A stretch of DNA of 64,000 bases from Archangium gephyra (GCF_001027285.1 NZ_CP011509.1:10688501-10752500); one strand, 5' to 3'; shown: positions 15,997 through 25,310, counted from the stretch's first letter. Made by a program: numbers and translations. Notes: a model not told the origin generated them from the sequence alone.

Positions 15997-16653
15997 CTAC
16001 GGCTTGGCGGACTTGGGGACCTTCTCCCAGTCGGCGAGGAACTTCTTGATGCCAATGTCGGTCAGCGGATGGTTGGCCAGCTGGGTGATGACGCTGTAGG
16101 GGAGCGTGGCCACGTGGGCGCCCATGCGAGCGGCCTGGAGCACGTGGACGGGGTTGCGGATGCTGGCCACCAGCACCTGCGTGGTGAAGTCGTAGTTCTG
16201 GTAGATCTCGATGATGTGGGCGATGAGCTCCATGCCGTCCTGGGAGATGTCATCCAGGCGGCCCACGAAGGGCGAGATGTAGGTGGCGCCGGCCTTGGCG
16301 GACAGCAGCGCCTGGTTGGCCGAGAAGCAGAGGGTCACGTTGGTGCGGATGCCCTCGGCGGTGAGCGCCTTGACGGCCTTCATGCCCTCCACGCCCATGG
16401 GAATCTTCACCACGACGTTGTCGTGGATCTTGGCCAGCCCGCGGCCCTCCTTGATGAGCTCGGGAGCCTCGAGCGAGACGCACTCGGCGCTCACGGGGCC
16501 ATCCACGATGGAGCAGATTTCACGGATGGTCTCCTCGAGGCCACGGCCCACCTTGGCCAGCAGCGACGGGTTGGTGGTGACGCCATCCAGCACGCCCATG
16601 TCGTGGGCCTTGCGAATCTCCGCGACGTCGGCGGTATCGATGAAGAACTTCAT
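15997..16653 (-). CDS. fsa: small transaldolase / fructose-6-phosphate aldolase family
   Basis: A 218-residue class I aldolase of the short TalC/FSA/transaldolase group. The signature [10 protein letters not shown] is at 24-33. Lys83 in VVKIPM is the Schiff-base lysine, and TNVTLCFS and [10 protein letters not shown] are conserved. Met16653 starts the conserved [10 protein letters not shown] and is preceded by GGAGAGGGGACGAG, so longer upstream frames are rejected. Whether it acts as transaldolase (pentose phosphate pathway) or fructose-6-phosphate aldolase is not decided by these motifs; the symbol is tentative. Confidence 0.9.
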   Translation of the reverse strand: MKFFIDTADVAEIRKAHDMGVLDGVTTNPSLLAKVGRGLEETIREICSIVDGPVSAECVSLEAPELIKEGRGLAKIHDNVVVKIPMGVEGMKAVKALTAEGIRTNVTLCFSANQALLSAKAGATYISPFVGRLDDISQDGMELIAHIIEIYQNYDFTTQVLVASIRNPVHVLQAARMGAHVATLPYSVITQLANHPLTDIGIKKFLADWEKVPKSAKP

Positions 16654-16818
16654 CTCGTCCCCTCTCCAGTTCAGTTCAGGCAGGACGCCTGTAGTGGACA
16701 ACGCGCGGTGGCAGGAGGTGCGCTCCCGTCTGCCCGCCGGGCGTGCAGGCGCGTAGCCGATGCCCCCCGGTGCGTCAAGCTGGCAGGCCCGGGTGGGCTG
16801 GGGGTACAAGGGCGGCCC

Positions 16819-17901
16819 ATGGCCCGAGCCACTCGAAGCACCGCCCGGAAGCCCCGCCTCCGCGCCATTCCCGGACACGCCACGCCCGCCGCCGGGCCCA
16901 CGCTCCCGGCCTCCCCCGTGTCCTCCGAGGACGAGCGGGAGGCCACGCTCGCCTATGCGCGCAGCGTGCTCGAGGCCGAGGCGCAGGCCATCCTGGGGTT
17001 GATGGGGCGGCTGGGCGACTCCTTCCTGAGGGCGCTCGAGCTGGTGCGCGACTCGGTGCAGACGGTGGTGACGGGGGTGGGCAAGGCGGGGCTGATCGGC
17101 CAGAAGCTGTCGGCCACGCTGGCCTCCACGGGCATCCGCTCCGTCTTCCTGCACCCCACCGAGGCCGTGCACGGAGACCTGGGCCGGGTGGGCCGGGGCG
17201 ACGTCATCCTCGCGCTGTCCAACAGCGGCGCCACCGAGGAGCTGGTGCGGCTGCTGCCCTCCTTCAAGCGCCTGGGCGCCCCCGTCATCGCGATCACCGG
17301 TGACGCGGAGAGCCCCCTGGCGCGCGGCGCGGACGTGGTGCTGGACATCGGCCGGATTGAAGAGGCCTGCCCCATGGGCATGGTGCCCACCGCGTCCACG
17401 GCGGCGCTGCACGCCATTGGCGACGCGCTGGCCATGGCGGTGCTGCGCGCGCGGCCCTTCGGCTCAGCCGAGTACGCGCTGCTGCACCCGGGCGGGAAGA
17501 TTGGCCGCTCCGTCATGCGCGTCTTCGAGCTGATGCGCTCGGGCCCGTCCAACCCCGTGGTGCGAGACAACGCGAAGCTGTCCGAGGCCGTGGTGGTGAT
17601 GACCAACACCCCGGGCCGGCCCGGCGCCACCAACGTGGTGGACCGGCAGGGACGGCTGGTGGGCATCTTCACCGACGGCGACTTGCGACGGCTCGTCGAG
17701 CAGGGCCGGACGAACTTCGACGTGCCCATCCGCGAGGTGATGGGCAAGCGGCCTCGGTGCGTGGGTCCCGAGGTGCTGGTGCTCGAGGCCACGAAGCTGA
17801 TGCGCGAGTTCCGCGTGGACCAGCTCCCCGTGGTCGACGCCGAGGGCAAGGCCGTGGGCCTGCTCGACGTGCAGGACCTGCTCGCCGCGCGCTACTTCTG
17901 A
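16819..17901 (+). CDS. kdsD: KpsF/GutQ-type arabinose-5-phosphate isomerase
   Basis: A 360-residue sugar isomerase converting ribulose-5-phosphate to arabinose-5-phosphate for KDO synthesis. The SIS domain (about 45-200) has [20 protein letters not shown] and [17 protein letters not shown], and [15 protein letters not shown] is the family hallmark. Two CBS domains follow (about 235-290 and 300-360, ending [13 protein letters not shown]). The first 40 residues are basic and variable, so the start could be slightly internal. It is divergent from the transaldolase gene, and a membrane protein gene follows after 4 bases. Confidence 0.92.
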   Translation: MARATRSTARKPRLRAIPGHATPAAGPTLPASPVSSEDEREATLAYARSVLEAEAQAILGLMGRLGDSFLRALELVRDSVQTVVTGVGKAGLIGQKLSATLASTGIRSVFLHPTEAVHGDLGRVGRGDVILALSNSGATEELVRLLPSFKRLGAPVIAITGDAESPLARGADVVLDIGRIEEACPMGMVPTASTAALHAIGDALAMAVLRARPFGSAEYALLHPGGKIGRSVMRVFELMRSGPSNPVVRDNAKLSEAVVVMTNTPGRPGATNVVDRQGRLVGIFTDGDLRRLVEQGRTNFDVPIREVMGKRPRCVGPEVLVLEATKLMREFRVDQLPVVDAEGKAVGLLDVQDLLAARYF

Positions 17902-17905
17902 GACC

Positions 17906-18469
17906 ATGGCCGAGCTCCCCAAGCGGTTCCAGATGGAGGAGGAGGGCAAACACCTCGTCATCTCCTGGCGTTGGTTCTCGTGGACCGACCTGCTGGGCTT
18001 CGTGTTCCTGTTCATGCAGTTCGGCGCCTTCCCGCTCTACTGCTACGGCCAGACCTTCGTCCACGAGCCGTCGATGGTGCTGGAGTGGTCGTGGCTCCAG
18101 ATCATCTTCACGCTGCTGCACCTGGCTCTGGTCTTCTGGATGGTCTACTGGATGCTGCTGGCCAACCTCCTGAACACGACCCGCATCCAGGTGAGCGGGA
18201 GCCAGCTCCTCATCCGCCACGGCCCCATCCCCACCCTGAAGAACCACACCCTGGCCCGGCGGGAGATCTCCCAGCTCTATGGCCAGAACCCTCCCGGCAA
18301 GGGCACCAAATTCTGGCTGATGGCGAAGACCCGGTCGAACGGGACGGTGCAGCTGCTCACGGGACTCGACAAGGAGCAGGTGCTCTATCTGGAGAAGACC
18401 CTGGAGAACCGGCTCGACATCAAGAACAGGCACATGGGTGACGAGGAGGACGGCATCGTCTCCAAGTAG
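17906..18469 (+). CDS. hypothetical two-helix membrane protein
   Basis: A 187-residue protein with two hydrophobic segments (about 29-48 and 62-90), followed by a PH-like soluble part (about 92-175) containing TRIQVSGSQLLIRHGPIP. The layout resembles small membrane proteins with bacterial PH/YcxB-like domains. It starts 4 bases after kdsD and is probably co-transcribed. I do not recognise a named family. Its stop lies 9 bases from the convergent gene on the minus strand. Confidence 0.75.
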   Translation: MAELPKRFQMEEEGKHLVISWRWFSWTDLLGFVFLFMQFGAFPLYCYGQTFVHEPSMVLEWSWLQIIFTLLHLALVFWMVYWMLLANLLNTTRIQVSGSQLLIRHGPIPTLKNHTLARREISQLYGQNPPGKGTKFWLMAKTRSNGTVQLLTGLDKEQVLYLEKTLENRLDIKNRHMGDEEDGIVSK

Positions 18470-18478
18470 AGGTCGCGA

Positions 18479-19174
18479 CTACGGCGCCGGCACCTGCTTG
18501 CGCACCCGGACGCGCATCCGCGGATGCTGAGGATCCTCCTCCACTTCCACGTCGATCTTCGCCTCATCGCCCTCCTGGCGCCGCAGCTCCTCGATGACAC
18601 GCTGCCGCGCCAACTCACGCTCCTCGGGTGAGGCGCCCGCGCGGAACAACGAGTGGCCCACCAGCCCGAGCAGGTTGTCGCGCACGCGCCCCTCCAGGTT
18701 CGTCACTTCCACCGGGAGGCCGGCGAGCTCGGGCATGGCACGCAGCCGCTCCATCGCCTCGCCGCCCTGCGCGAGCCGATCGCCCCAGACATCCACCACC
18801 AGCGTGGCCGGCCCCTCCGGGGTGCGGCGGAGCATGACGCTGACATCCACCAGCCGGCTGGAGCCGGACACGAAGGCCCGCGCCACCCTGTCACCGAACC
18901 CGGGAGGCACCTCACGCCCCACCGGCAGCACCACCCGGATGCGCTTGCCCACCTCCACCTTGTACTCGGCGGAGACCTGGGTGGCGCTCACCAGGCCCAG
19001 CAGCAGGACAACGGCCGTCGCGTACCTCCACACGGGAGACCGGACGCGCCGGGCCCGGCGCTCCACCCGCGTGTCATAGGCGGCGAGCAACTCCTGCTCG
19101 AGCCGTGCCCGGTGCTCCGGGTCCGGCTTCGGCTCGCGGCCGCGAAGCGCTCGGGAAAGCTCTTCATCCGTCAT
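18479..19174 (-). CDS. single-pass membrane protein downstream of ECF sigma factor
   Basis: A 231-residue protein. Start ATG 19174-19172 is chosen because it overlaps the sigma gene stop by 11 bases. It has a charged cytosolic N-terminus (MTDEELSRALRG..., about 1-45), one membrane segment (YATAVVLLLGLVSATQV, about 51-67) and an extracytoplasmic domain. This topology and gene order suit an anti-sigma factor, though no zinc ZAS motif is visible. The outer domain contains LVVDVWGDRLAQ, related to a motif in the protein at 19811-20257. Anti-sigma function is inferred only from position and topology. Confidence 0.7.
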   Translation of the reverse strand: MTDEELSRALRGREPKPDPEHRARLEQELLAAYDTRVERRARRVRSPVWRYATAVVLLLGLVSATQVSAEYKVEVGKRIRVVLPVGREVPPGFGDRVARAFVSGSSRLVDVSVMLRRTPEGPATLVVDVWGDRLAQGGEAMERLRAMPELAGLPVEVTNLEGRVRDNLLGLVGHSLFRAGASPEERELARQRVIEELRRQEGDEAKIDVEVEEDPQHPRMRVRVRKQVPAP

Positions 19175-19778
19175 TGGCCAGCTCTCCTCTCGCCGGGCCG
19201 GCATCCCACCGGGCCCGCAGCTCGCGCACCGCTCTTGAGGTGCGCTGTCGGACCGCCGCCTCGCTCAGTCCCATGACCTGGGCCACCTCCGCGAAGCGCA
19301 GGCCGTCCCCGAAGCGCAGCATCAGCAACTCGCGGGTCTCGGCTGGCAGCCTCGCCAGCTCCCGCCGCACCCGCTCCGCGTCTTCCTCGCCCATCAAGCG
19401 CTCGAGCGGCCCCGTCCCCGTGTCGGGCACGGCCGCGGCGGCCTCCTCGGGCACCTGCCCCGCCCGGCCGCGCACGTGGTCCACCAGCGCGTTGCGCGCC
19501 ATGAACAGCGTGTACGAGAGCACGCTGCCCCGGCGCGGATCGATGCGCTCGAGAGACTCGAGCAACCGGAAGAACACCTGGCCCACGATGTCCTCGGCAT
19601 CCGCCTTGCTCGGGACACGCCGGTGGACGTAGCGCGAGACCGGGTCGTACAGCGCCCGGTACAGGTCCCGGAACGCTTCACGGTCCCCGCGCTGGCTCCG
19701 GACGGCCAGGCGGGACAACCATGCATCGCGTAATGGCCAGGGAAGTCGGGGCATCGCCAGGGTCTCCCGGGCATTCAA
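19164..19778 (-). CDS. ECF-type RNA polymerase sigma factor
   Basis: A 204-residue sigma-70 family protein (Met at residue 9 is an alternative start). Region 2 is seen in DLYRALYDPVSRYVHRRV and ADAEDIVGQVFFRLLES. Region 4 is seen in LPAETRELLMLRFGDGLRF and the helix-turn-helix MGLSEAAVRQRTSRAVREL. The downstream overlapping membrane protein gene is the likely regulator. No target promoter could be assigned. Confidence 0.92.
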   Translation of the reverse strand: MNARETLAMPRLPWPLRDAWLSRLAVRSQRGDREAFRDLYRALYDPVSRYVHRRVPSKADAEDIVGQVFFRLLESLERIDPRRGSVLSYTLFMARNALVDHVRGRAGQVPEEAAAAVPDTGTGPLERLMGEEDAERVRRELARLPAETRELLMLRFGDGLRFAEVAQVMGLSEAAVRQRTSRAVRELRARWDAGPARGELANDG

Positions 19779-19810
19779 TACGAAACCGGCCGGATTTTGT
19801 GACAGCGCCC

Positions 19811-20257
19811 CTATTCCTTCTTGATGATCTTCACCACCTTCTTGACCACCGTGCCCTTCTCATCGCGGAGCTCGCGCTCCAGCCGGCCCTCTCCCCGGGG
19901 CGTGGGGCGGTCCTTCGGATCGAGCGTGGAGACCTGGATGTCCGCCGAGGCCAGCACGGGGAACCCATCCCGGAGCGACTGGGGGATGTCGGCCTGGGGC
20001 ACGGTGTCGCCCCACAGGTCCAGGGTGAGCTCCTGCTGGCCAGAAGTGTTGCGGCGGATCACCCGGACCTGGCGCTCACCAGCGCCCGCGGCCATGAGGG
20101 ACTCGACCACCTTCTCCGGGTCCGGCAGCTCGCCGCTCGACTCGGGGAGGCGGATGGCCACGCGCGTGCCCGGCTCCTGGGACGGCGGGGACGCCTGCAC
20201 ATTGAAGGAGAAGAAGCAGAGGACGACGAGGATACGGCTCCACAGATTCGCGCGCAT
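19811..20257 (-). CDS. exported hypothetical protein sharing a domain with 18479-19174
   Basis: A 148-residue secreted protein. The ATG at 20257 follows AGGAGG eight bases upstream and begins a clear signal peptide (MRANLWSRILVVLCFFSFNVQA, cleavage near residue 23). The mature part contains ELTLDLWGDTVPQADIPQSL, which parallels the LVVDVWGDRLAQ region of the membrane protein encoded after the sigma factor. It ends in a Lys-rich KKVVKIIKKE tail. It lies 32 bases before the sigma gene on the same strand, so all three may form one unit. The function is unknown. Confidence 0.75.
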   Translation of the reverse strand: MRANLWSRILVVLCFFSFNVQASPPSQEPGTRVAIRLPESSGELPDPEKVVESLMAAGAGERQVRVIRRNTSGQQELTLDLWGDTVPQADIPQSLRDGFPVLASADIQVSTLDPKDRPTPRGEGRLERELRDEKGTVVKKVVKIIKKE

Positions 20258-20485
20258 GGTGCGCCTCCTTGGGCGTTGAGTGCCGCCAGGAAATACGGAG
20301 CACGCGCGAAAGTGTGACAGCGTCCTCCTGCGGGAAAGCACGAGGCACCTTCCGGCCACGCGGCGTGCCGACTGGTCCAACAATCGGACCAGTTGCGCCC
20401 AAGCGCGACCGGCCCCCCTGCCAGGACTTACCCCACCTGCCTTAGACTCCGTGGTCGCCTCGCCTCACGAAAGAATGGACCTCGC

Positions 20486-22318
20486 ATGCTCTGGGTCAGT
20501 CTTCTTCTGCTTGCAGCAGCCTTGGCCGCCCTCGGGGTTCTCTATGTGAAAAGGCGGTCCACCGAGGACGCCTTGCGCACGGAGCGTACGGAGCGCGAGC
20601 GGCTCGAGAAGCAGGTCTCCGAACTCCAAGCCCAGAACCGCGCGCTCAACAAATACCAGGGCATCGTGGACGTCGAGGCGCAGGCCGCGGCAATTCGCAG
20701 CGAGGCCGAGCGGCAGGCAACGGAGATAGTGGCCCAAGCCCGTCGTGCCGCGGACGAGCTCATCGCGGAGGCCAATCAGGCCCGGCAGGCCGCGGCAACA
20801 GAGGCCGAGGCAATGCGCGCCCGGGCCACAGATGAGGCCGCCGCGATCAAGAAGCGTGCGGACGCGGTACTCTCGAACGCATCCACGGAGGCGGAGGCAG
20901 TGCGCGCCCGGGCCACGGCTGAGGCCGCCGCGATCAAGCAACGTGCGGACGCGGTACTCGCGAACACCTCCACGCAGGCAGAGGCGGTGCGCGCCCAGGC
21001 CACGGCCGAGGCCTCGCAACTGAAGCAACGAGCCGACGCGCTCGTCGCGAATGCCACTGCCGAGGCGGGCCGTATCATCGAGGCCGCCAGCAAACGCGCG
21101 CAGGAGATCGCTGGCGAGGCGTTCGCGGCGATGCAGAACACGAAGCAACTGGAGCAGACGGCCGCGGCGATGCGGAACATCATCGAGGGCTACGGAGACC
21201 GGTACGTCATCCCCACACAGGGCGTACTCGACGAACTCGCGGAGCACTTCGGCTTCACGGAGGCCGGGGCGCGGCTCAAGACCGCCCGCGAGCAGATGCG
21301 GGAGATGATCAAGTCTGGCAAGGCCGCCACCTGCGATTACGTGGAAGCCAACCGTCGCGCCACCGCCATCGAGTTCGTCCTCGACGCCTTCAACGGCAAG
21401 GTGGACTCCATTCTCACCGGCGTCCGGCATGACAACTTCGGCACGCTGGAACAAAAGGTGAAAGACGCCTTCAACGTCGTCAACCACAACGGCAAGGCCT
21501 TCCGGGACGCCCGAATCACGCCGGAGTACCTCGCGGTACGCATGGACGAGCTCAAGTGGGCGGTAGTGGCTCACGAGCTCAAGCTCAAGGAGCGAGAGGA
21601 GCAGCGAATCATCAAGGAGCGCATCCGCGAGGAGGAAAAGGCCCAGCGCGAGTTCGAGCGCGCCCAGCGCGAGGCGGAGAAGGAAGAGGAACTGCTGCGC
21701 AAGGCGATGGAGAAGGCCCGGCGCGAGTTCGAGAAGGCAGGCGATGAGCAGAAGTCAAAGTACGAGGAGCAGCTGAACGAGCTCGCCGCGAAGCTCCGGG
21801 CGGCCGAGGAAAAGAACCAGCGCGCGCTCTCCATGGCGCAGCAGACGAAGACAGGTCACGTCTATGTCATCTCCAACCTGGGCTCCTTCGGCGAGGATGT
21901 CTTCAAGGTGGGCCTGACGCGGCGACTCGAACCGCTCGACCGCATCAAGGAACTCGGGGACGCGAGCGTGCCCTTCGAATTCGACGTTCACGCGCTCATC
22001 CTCAGCGAGGACGCGCCGGCCCTCGAGCGGGAGTTGCACAAGCGCTTCGTGCGGTCGCAGGTGAACAAGGTGAACCCCCGCAAGGAGTTCTTCCGGGTGG
22101 CGCTCCAAGAGATCCGCAAGGTGGTGGACGAGATGGGGCTTCAGACCCAATGGACGATGAGCGCGGAGGCTCGCGAGTACCGGGAAACACAGTCCATCGA
22201 ACGCTCCATGCAGAATAAGTCCTTCGAGGAGAGTGCGTGGATCAAGCAGCAACTGAAGGAGCACGATGTCGCGCTGAACGAAGCCATGCACAAGGAGGCA
22301 CGGGCTGCCGGTGAGTAG
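20486..22318 (+). CDS. DUF4041 / T5orf172 (GIY-YIG-like) coiled-coil protein
   Basis: A 610-residue protein. It has an N-terminal membrane anchor (MLWVSLLLLAAALAALGVLY) and a long Ala/Glu/Arg coiled coil (about 25-225) that includes three 29-residue repeats. A DUF4041 region follows (about 230-400), then a second coiled coil (about 365-450). The C-terminal T5orf172 domain (about 455-545) has GHVYVISNLGSFGEDVFKVG, FDVHALILSED and LERELHKRFV. T5orf172 domains are GIY-YIG nuclease relatives, common in phages and mobile regions. The gene stands alone between unrelated genes and may belong to a defence or phage-derived function; that is inference. Confidence 0.85.
   Translation: MLWVSLLLLAAALAALGVLYVKRRSTEDALRTERTERERLEKQVSELQAQNRALNKYQGIVDVEAQAAAIRSEAERQATEIVAQARRAADELIAEANQARQAAATEAEAMRARATDEAAAIKKRADAVLSNASTEAEAVRARATAEAAAIKQRADAVLANTSTQAEAVRAQATAEASQLKQRADALVANATAEAGRIIEAASKRAQEIAGEAFAAMQNTKQLEQTAAAMRNIIEGYGDRYVIPTQGVLDELAEHFGFTEAGARLKTAREQMREMIKSGKAATCDYVEANRRATAIEFVLDAFNGKVDSILTGVRHDNFGTLEQKVKDAFNVVNHNGKAFRDARITPEYLAVRMDELKWAVVAHELKLKEREEQRIIKERIREEEKAQREFERAQREAEKEEELLRKAMEKARREFEKAGDEQKSKYEEQLNELAAKLRAAEEKNQRALSMAQQTKTGHVYVISNLGSFGEDVFKVGLTRRLEPLDRIKELGDASVPFEFDVHALILSEDAPALERELHKRFVRSQVNKVNPRKEFFRVALQEIRKVVDEMGLQTQWTMSAEAREYRETQSIERSMQNKSFEESAWIKQQLKEHDVALNEAMHKEARAAGE
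20798..21058 (+). repeat. three degenerate 87-base direct repeats inside the coiled-coil gene
   Basis: Units 20798-20884, 20885-20971 and 20972-21058 each encode a 29-residue block of the type (T)xAEAxRARATAEAAxIKQR followed by ADAVLANxS. They lengthen the coiled coil in frame, so copy number may vary between strains. Confidence 0.8.
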
Positions 22319-22336
22319 AAGTTCCTGACGCGGGGC

Positions 22337-23536
22337 TCAGGAACCGGTGGGCTCGGTCCGCGGCCCACTCTCGCCCGCCGCGACGGACTGCACCTCGGCT
22401 CCGGCGGACTGCGTCAACAGCGCCCGGGCGGCGATCTCCGTGAGCGTGTAGAGGATGAAGGCGTCCTGGTCGTCGATGGGACGCTCGTCCTGCAGGGCGT
22501 GGATCTTCTTCCGCCGCTCGTTGAGGGCCGAGAAGATGTTGTCCTCGAAACGGCCGATGAGCCGGTACTGGCGGCAGGCGCCCACCAGCTCGCCCAGCGT
22601 CGCGCGGCCCACGTCCTTGTTGCCCACGCTCGTCACTGGCGGCTCATGGGCGGCCAGCAGCCCCCGCAGCAGCCGCTCGCAGCAGCGCGCGCATGCCACC
22701 ACCACCTTCTGCGCCTGCCGTTCCTCCAGCGCCAGGCGGGCCAGGGCCAGTTCCTGCAACAACTCCAGATCATTGGTCTGCCAGGTGAACAGCGACACGG
22801 GCAGTGCGAGGGTATCGGTCCCCAGCGAGGTGAGGGTGAGCTGCGGGCCATGCTGCTCGTCCACGACGTCCAGGTAACCGAGTGCCACCAGCTTGCGCAG
22901 CCGCAGGCTGAGATCCCGCGTCCCAATGGCCATGTCGTTGATCATCACCGCGGCCACGTCGCTGCCACTCTGGGCCACCAACTGCAACACCCGGTAATCG
23001 AGCGTGTCGAGCGGCGTGCGGGTGGACGGCAACGGCCGGGCCTCGCCGAGCGCGCTCCGCGCCGAGAGCACCATCTGGGGGTCGAACCCCGCCAACCAGC
23101 TCTGATGGTGCAGTACCGCTGGCAGCAGGCCCACGCCCGCCACCGAGAGCAGCAGATCGGCCCAGAAGCTCGGCAGGGCGAAGCGCTCGGGCCAGACGAC
23201 GAGCAGGAAGCCGTCGAATGCCACCAGGACCTGGAAGAAGTTGCAGAAGACGGGGTAGAGCCGCAGCAATGCGCGGTGCTGGTACACCGACACGTCGGTG
23301 ATACCCAACCGCACCAGCACCAACACGGCCGGGTAGGCACCCGCGAGCACGAACAGCCCGCCCAGCCTCACCAGCAGCCGCACCTGCGCCAGCGCCGAGG
23401 CCCCCACCCAGCCTGGGAAGGTGAGCCGCGCCACCAACGGTGTCGCCACGCCCAGCGCCACCACCGCCAGGATGACCGCGGCCCGCTTGTCACGCAGGGC
23501 CCCCAGCTCCAGATGCTTGCGTCCGGCGTTCGCCAT
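22337..23536 (-). CDS. membrane protein with C-terminal winged-helix-like region
   Basis: A 399-residue protein read from ATG 23536 (MANAGRKHLELGALRDKR); an ATG 39 bases upstream is possible. Four hydrophobic segments lie in the first 160 residues, including AAVILAVVALGVATPLVARL and FCNFFQVLVAFDGFLLVVW. Residues about 175-245 look like a winged helix (LDYRVLQLVAQSG, DLSLRLRKLVALGYLDVV). The remaining 150 residues are helical with two nearby Cys (ACARCC). It could be a membrane-tethered regulator; I do not recognise the family. Confidence 0.7.
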   Translation of the reverse strand: MANAGRKHLELGALRDKRAAVILAVVALGVATPLVARLTFPGWVGASALAQVRLLVRLGGLFVLAGAYPAVLVLVRLGITDVSVYQHRALLRLYPVFCNFFQVLVAFDGFLLVVWPERFALPSFWADLLLSVAGVGLLPAVLHHQSWLAGFDPQMVLSARSALGEARPLPSTRTPLDTLDYRVLQLVAQSGSDVAAVMINDMAIGTRDLSLRLRKLVALGYLDVVDEQHGPQLTLTSLGTDTLALPVSLFTWQTNDLELLQELALARLALEERQAQKVVVACARCCERLLRGLLAAHEPPVTSVGNKDVGRATLGELVGACRQYRLIGRFEDNIFSALNERRKKIHALQDERPIDDQDAFILYTLTEIAARALLTQSAGAEVQSVAAGESGPRTEPTGS

Positions 23537-23556
23537 GCCGCACAGCATAGCCCGCC

Positions 23557-25227
23557 TCAGAACGGCGCATGGCACTCCAGCTCGACACGCTCGCCCGTGT
23601 GCGGATGGATGAAGGTCACGGCCTCTGCGTGGAGCATCAGGCGCGCGTCGTCACCGCCGTACAGCCGGTCGCCGGTGATGGGTGCACCGAGGCCGAGTGG
23701 GTGCGCGGCATGGACGCGGAGCTGGTGCGGGAGCCAGGTGTGGGGCCAGAGCGACACCCGGGTGCGGGAGCCACTGCGTTGCGCGACGCGCCACCCGGTG
23801 ACGGCACGCTTGCCATGGAGCGGATCCACGAGGTGGCGGCGGCGGTCCTCCCGGTCGGGCCGGAGGGGCAGCTCGATGACGCCCTGGTCGCCAGCAACAT
23901 GTCCGTCGAGCCAGGCGACGAAGCGCCTGTCGGCCTCGCGCCGCGCGAACTGCCGCTGGAGCGCCGCGTGGGTCTCGGGGTCCCTGGCCAGGAGCAACAA
24001 CCCGGAGGTCTCTGGATCGAGAGCGTGCACGACCTGTAGCCCGGTCTCCTTCGTCTCTCGCCGCTGGAGGCGGACGAGCACCGAGTCACGTGACGGCTCG
24101 TGGCGGCCGGGGAGCGACAGGAGACCCCGCGGCTTGTCCACGACGAGCAGCCACGCGTCTTCGTACAGGAGCCGAAGCTCCTCCACCGGGCCCGGTCCCG
24201 CGCCGGGCAAGGACCCCAGCTCGACGGACAACCCCTCGAGCATGTACGGCAGGACGCCGCCGCACTTGCTCCAGCACGCCGGGTAGTACGCGCCCGCGTG
24301 CCGGCCGCCCGTGAGCGGCGAGGCACCCCACCAGAACTCGGCGAGCGCCAGCGGCCGCAGACCGTGACGGTAGGCCTGAGCGAGAAGCTTCGGTGCGGCA
24401 CAGTCACCCGCCCCTCCCGGCGGCGGCTCGGGCGCGAAGAGCGATCCCACGGTCCGGCTCTCGCCGCGCGCATTCGGGATGACGTAGCTCTCGGAGATCC
24501 GCCGCCAGATTTGCCTCGAGCGCTCGGCGCGCAGGTGCTCGAGCCCGGCGCGTTCCGTGTCGAGCGCTCGGAGGGCCGACACCAGGACCTCACGCTCCTG
24601 GTGGTGCGCCACCTCCAGCCGCTGGCGTTCAGCGGCATCGGCCCGGCTTTCCTCCGCGAGCGAGTGAAGCGCCACCTGCCGCTCCTCCTCGCTGACCTCC
24701 CGGCTGGCCAGACGCTGGCGTGCATCGTGCCGCAGGCCACGGTTCGCGTCGTGGCGCTCACGCATGCCATCCATGGCGGCATCGTGGCGTGCGGTCAGCT
24801 CGGCGAGACTCGCGCGGAGCGCGGTGGGTTCCGCCCCCTCGGTCAGCTCGGCGTGGCGCTCCCCGAGCGCGCGCAACTCCGCCTCACCCGCGGGCAGGAA
24901 CGCGTCACGCGCGATGGAGTCGAAGAGCGGCGGCGCGAACCCATCGACCCGCCAGCGGCCATCGAGCATGCCCGAGAACCCGCGGAGGTAACCGATGCGG
25001 CCATCCGGAGCCGCGACGACCAGCACCCCGAACATCTTGCCCTGACCCGGCGCATCGAGGGCATGCAGGTCGAGTCCACCCTGGCGAAGGAACCCCTTCA
25101 GCTCCTCGGCGGCCCGGCGTGCCAGGGGATGCGGAGGACCCTCGGCGAACGGGTCCGTGAGCCGCTCCGGCACCTCGGCCGGAGCCGGCTGCGGCTCGAA
25201 GTACGTCACGACATCTCGCGAAGACAC
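23557..25227 (-). CDS. RluA-family pseudouridine synthase, long form
   Basis: About 556 residues from a GTG at 25227; GTG 25209 or a longer upstream frame cannot be excluded. The last 220 residues form the RluA catalytic domain: LLVVDKPRGLLSLPG, then HALDPETSGLLLLAR with the catalytic Asp404, then LPHQLRVHAAH and APITGDRLYGG. The usual HRLD motif reads HALD here (Arg402 replaced by Ala). The N-terminal 330 residues include a helical, Arg/Glu-rich middle (about 170-270), as in the roughly 560-residue RluA homologues of other proteobacteria. The target is probably rRNA or tRNA uridine; the site is unknown. Confidence 0.85.
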   Translation of the reverse strand: MSSRDVVTYFEPQPAPAEVPERLTDPFAEGPPHPLARRAAEELKGFLRQGGLDLHALDAPGQGKMFGVLVVAAPDGRIGYLRGFSGMLDGRWRVDGFAPPLFDSIARDAFLPAGEAELRALGERHAELTEGAEPTALRASLAELTARHDAAMDGMRERHDANRGLRHDARQRLASREVSEEERQVALHSLAEESRADAAERQRLEVAHHQEREVLVSALRALDTERAGLEHLRAERSRQIWRRISESYVIPNARGESRTVGSLFAPEPPPGGAGDCAAPKLLAQAYRHGLRPLALAEFWWGASPLTGGRHAGAYYPACWSKCGGVLPYMLEGLSVELGSLPGAGPGPVEELRLLYEDAWLLVVDKPRGLLSLPGRHEPSRDSVLVRLQRRETKETGLQVVHALDPETSGLLLLARDPETHAALQRQFARREADRRFVAWLDGHVAGDQGVIELPLRPDREDRRRHLVDPLHGKRAVTGWRVAQRSGSRTRVSLWPHTWLPHQLRVHAAHPLGLGAPITGDRLYGGDDARLMLHAEAVTFIHPHTGERVELECHAPF

Positions 25228-25232
25228 CCCTG

Positions 25233-25310
25233 TCAGTACCCCGTACGCACGCGGTTGTATTCCTCGAGGGTGGGAGGGTACTCGTCCCAGAAGTCGAGCT
25301 TCGAATTCAT
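25233..25310 (-). CDS. possible 25-residue peptide
   Basis: ATG 25310 to TGA 25235 encodes a very acidic and aromatic peptide starting MNSKLDFWDEYPPTLEEYNR. It sits between the kinase-derived gene (ending 25342) and the pseudouridine synthase start, 6 bases before the latter. The reason to list it is its placement and codon use in line with its neighbours; there is no homology evidence. It could be a leader ORF or chance. Confidence 0.3.
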   Translation of the reverse strand: MNSKLDFWDEYPPTLEEYNRVRTGY

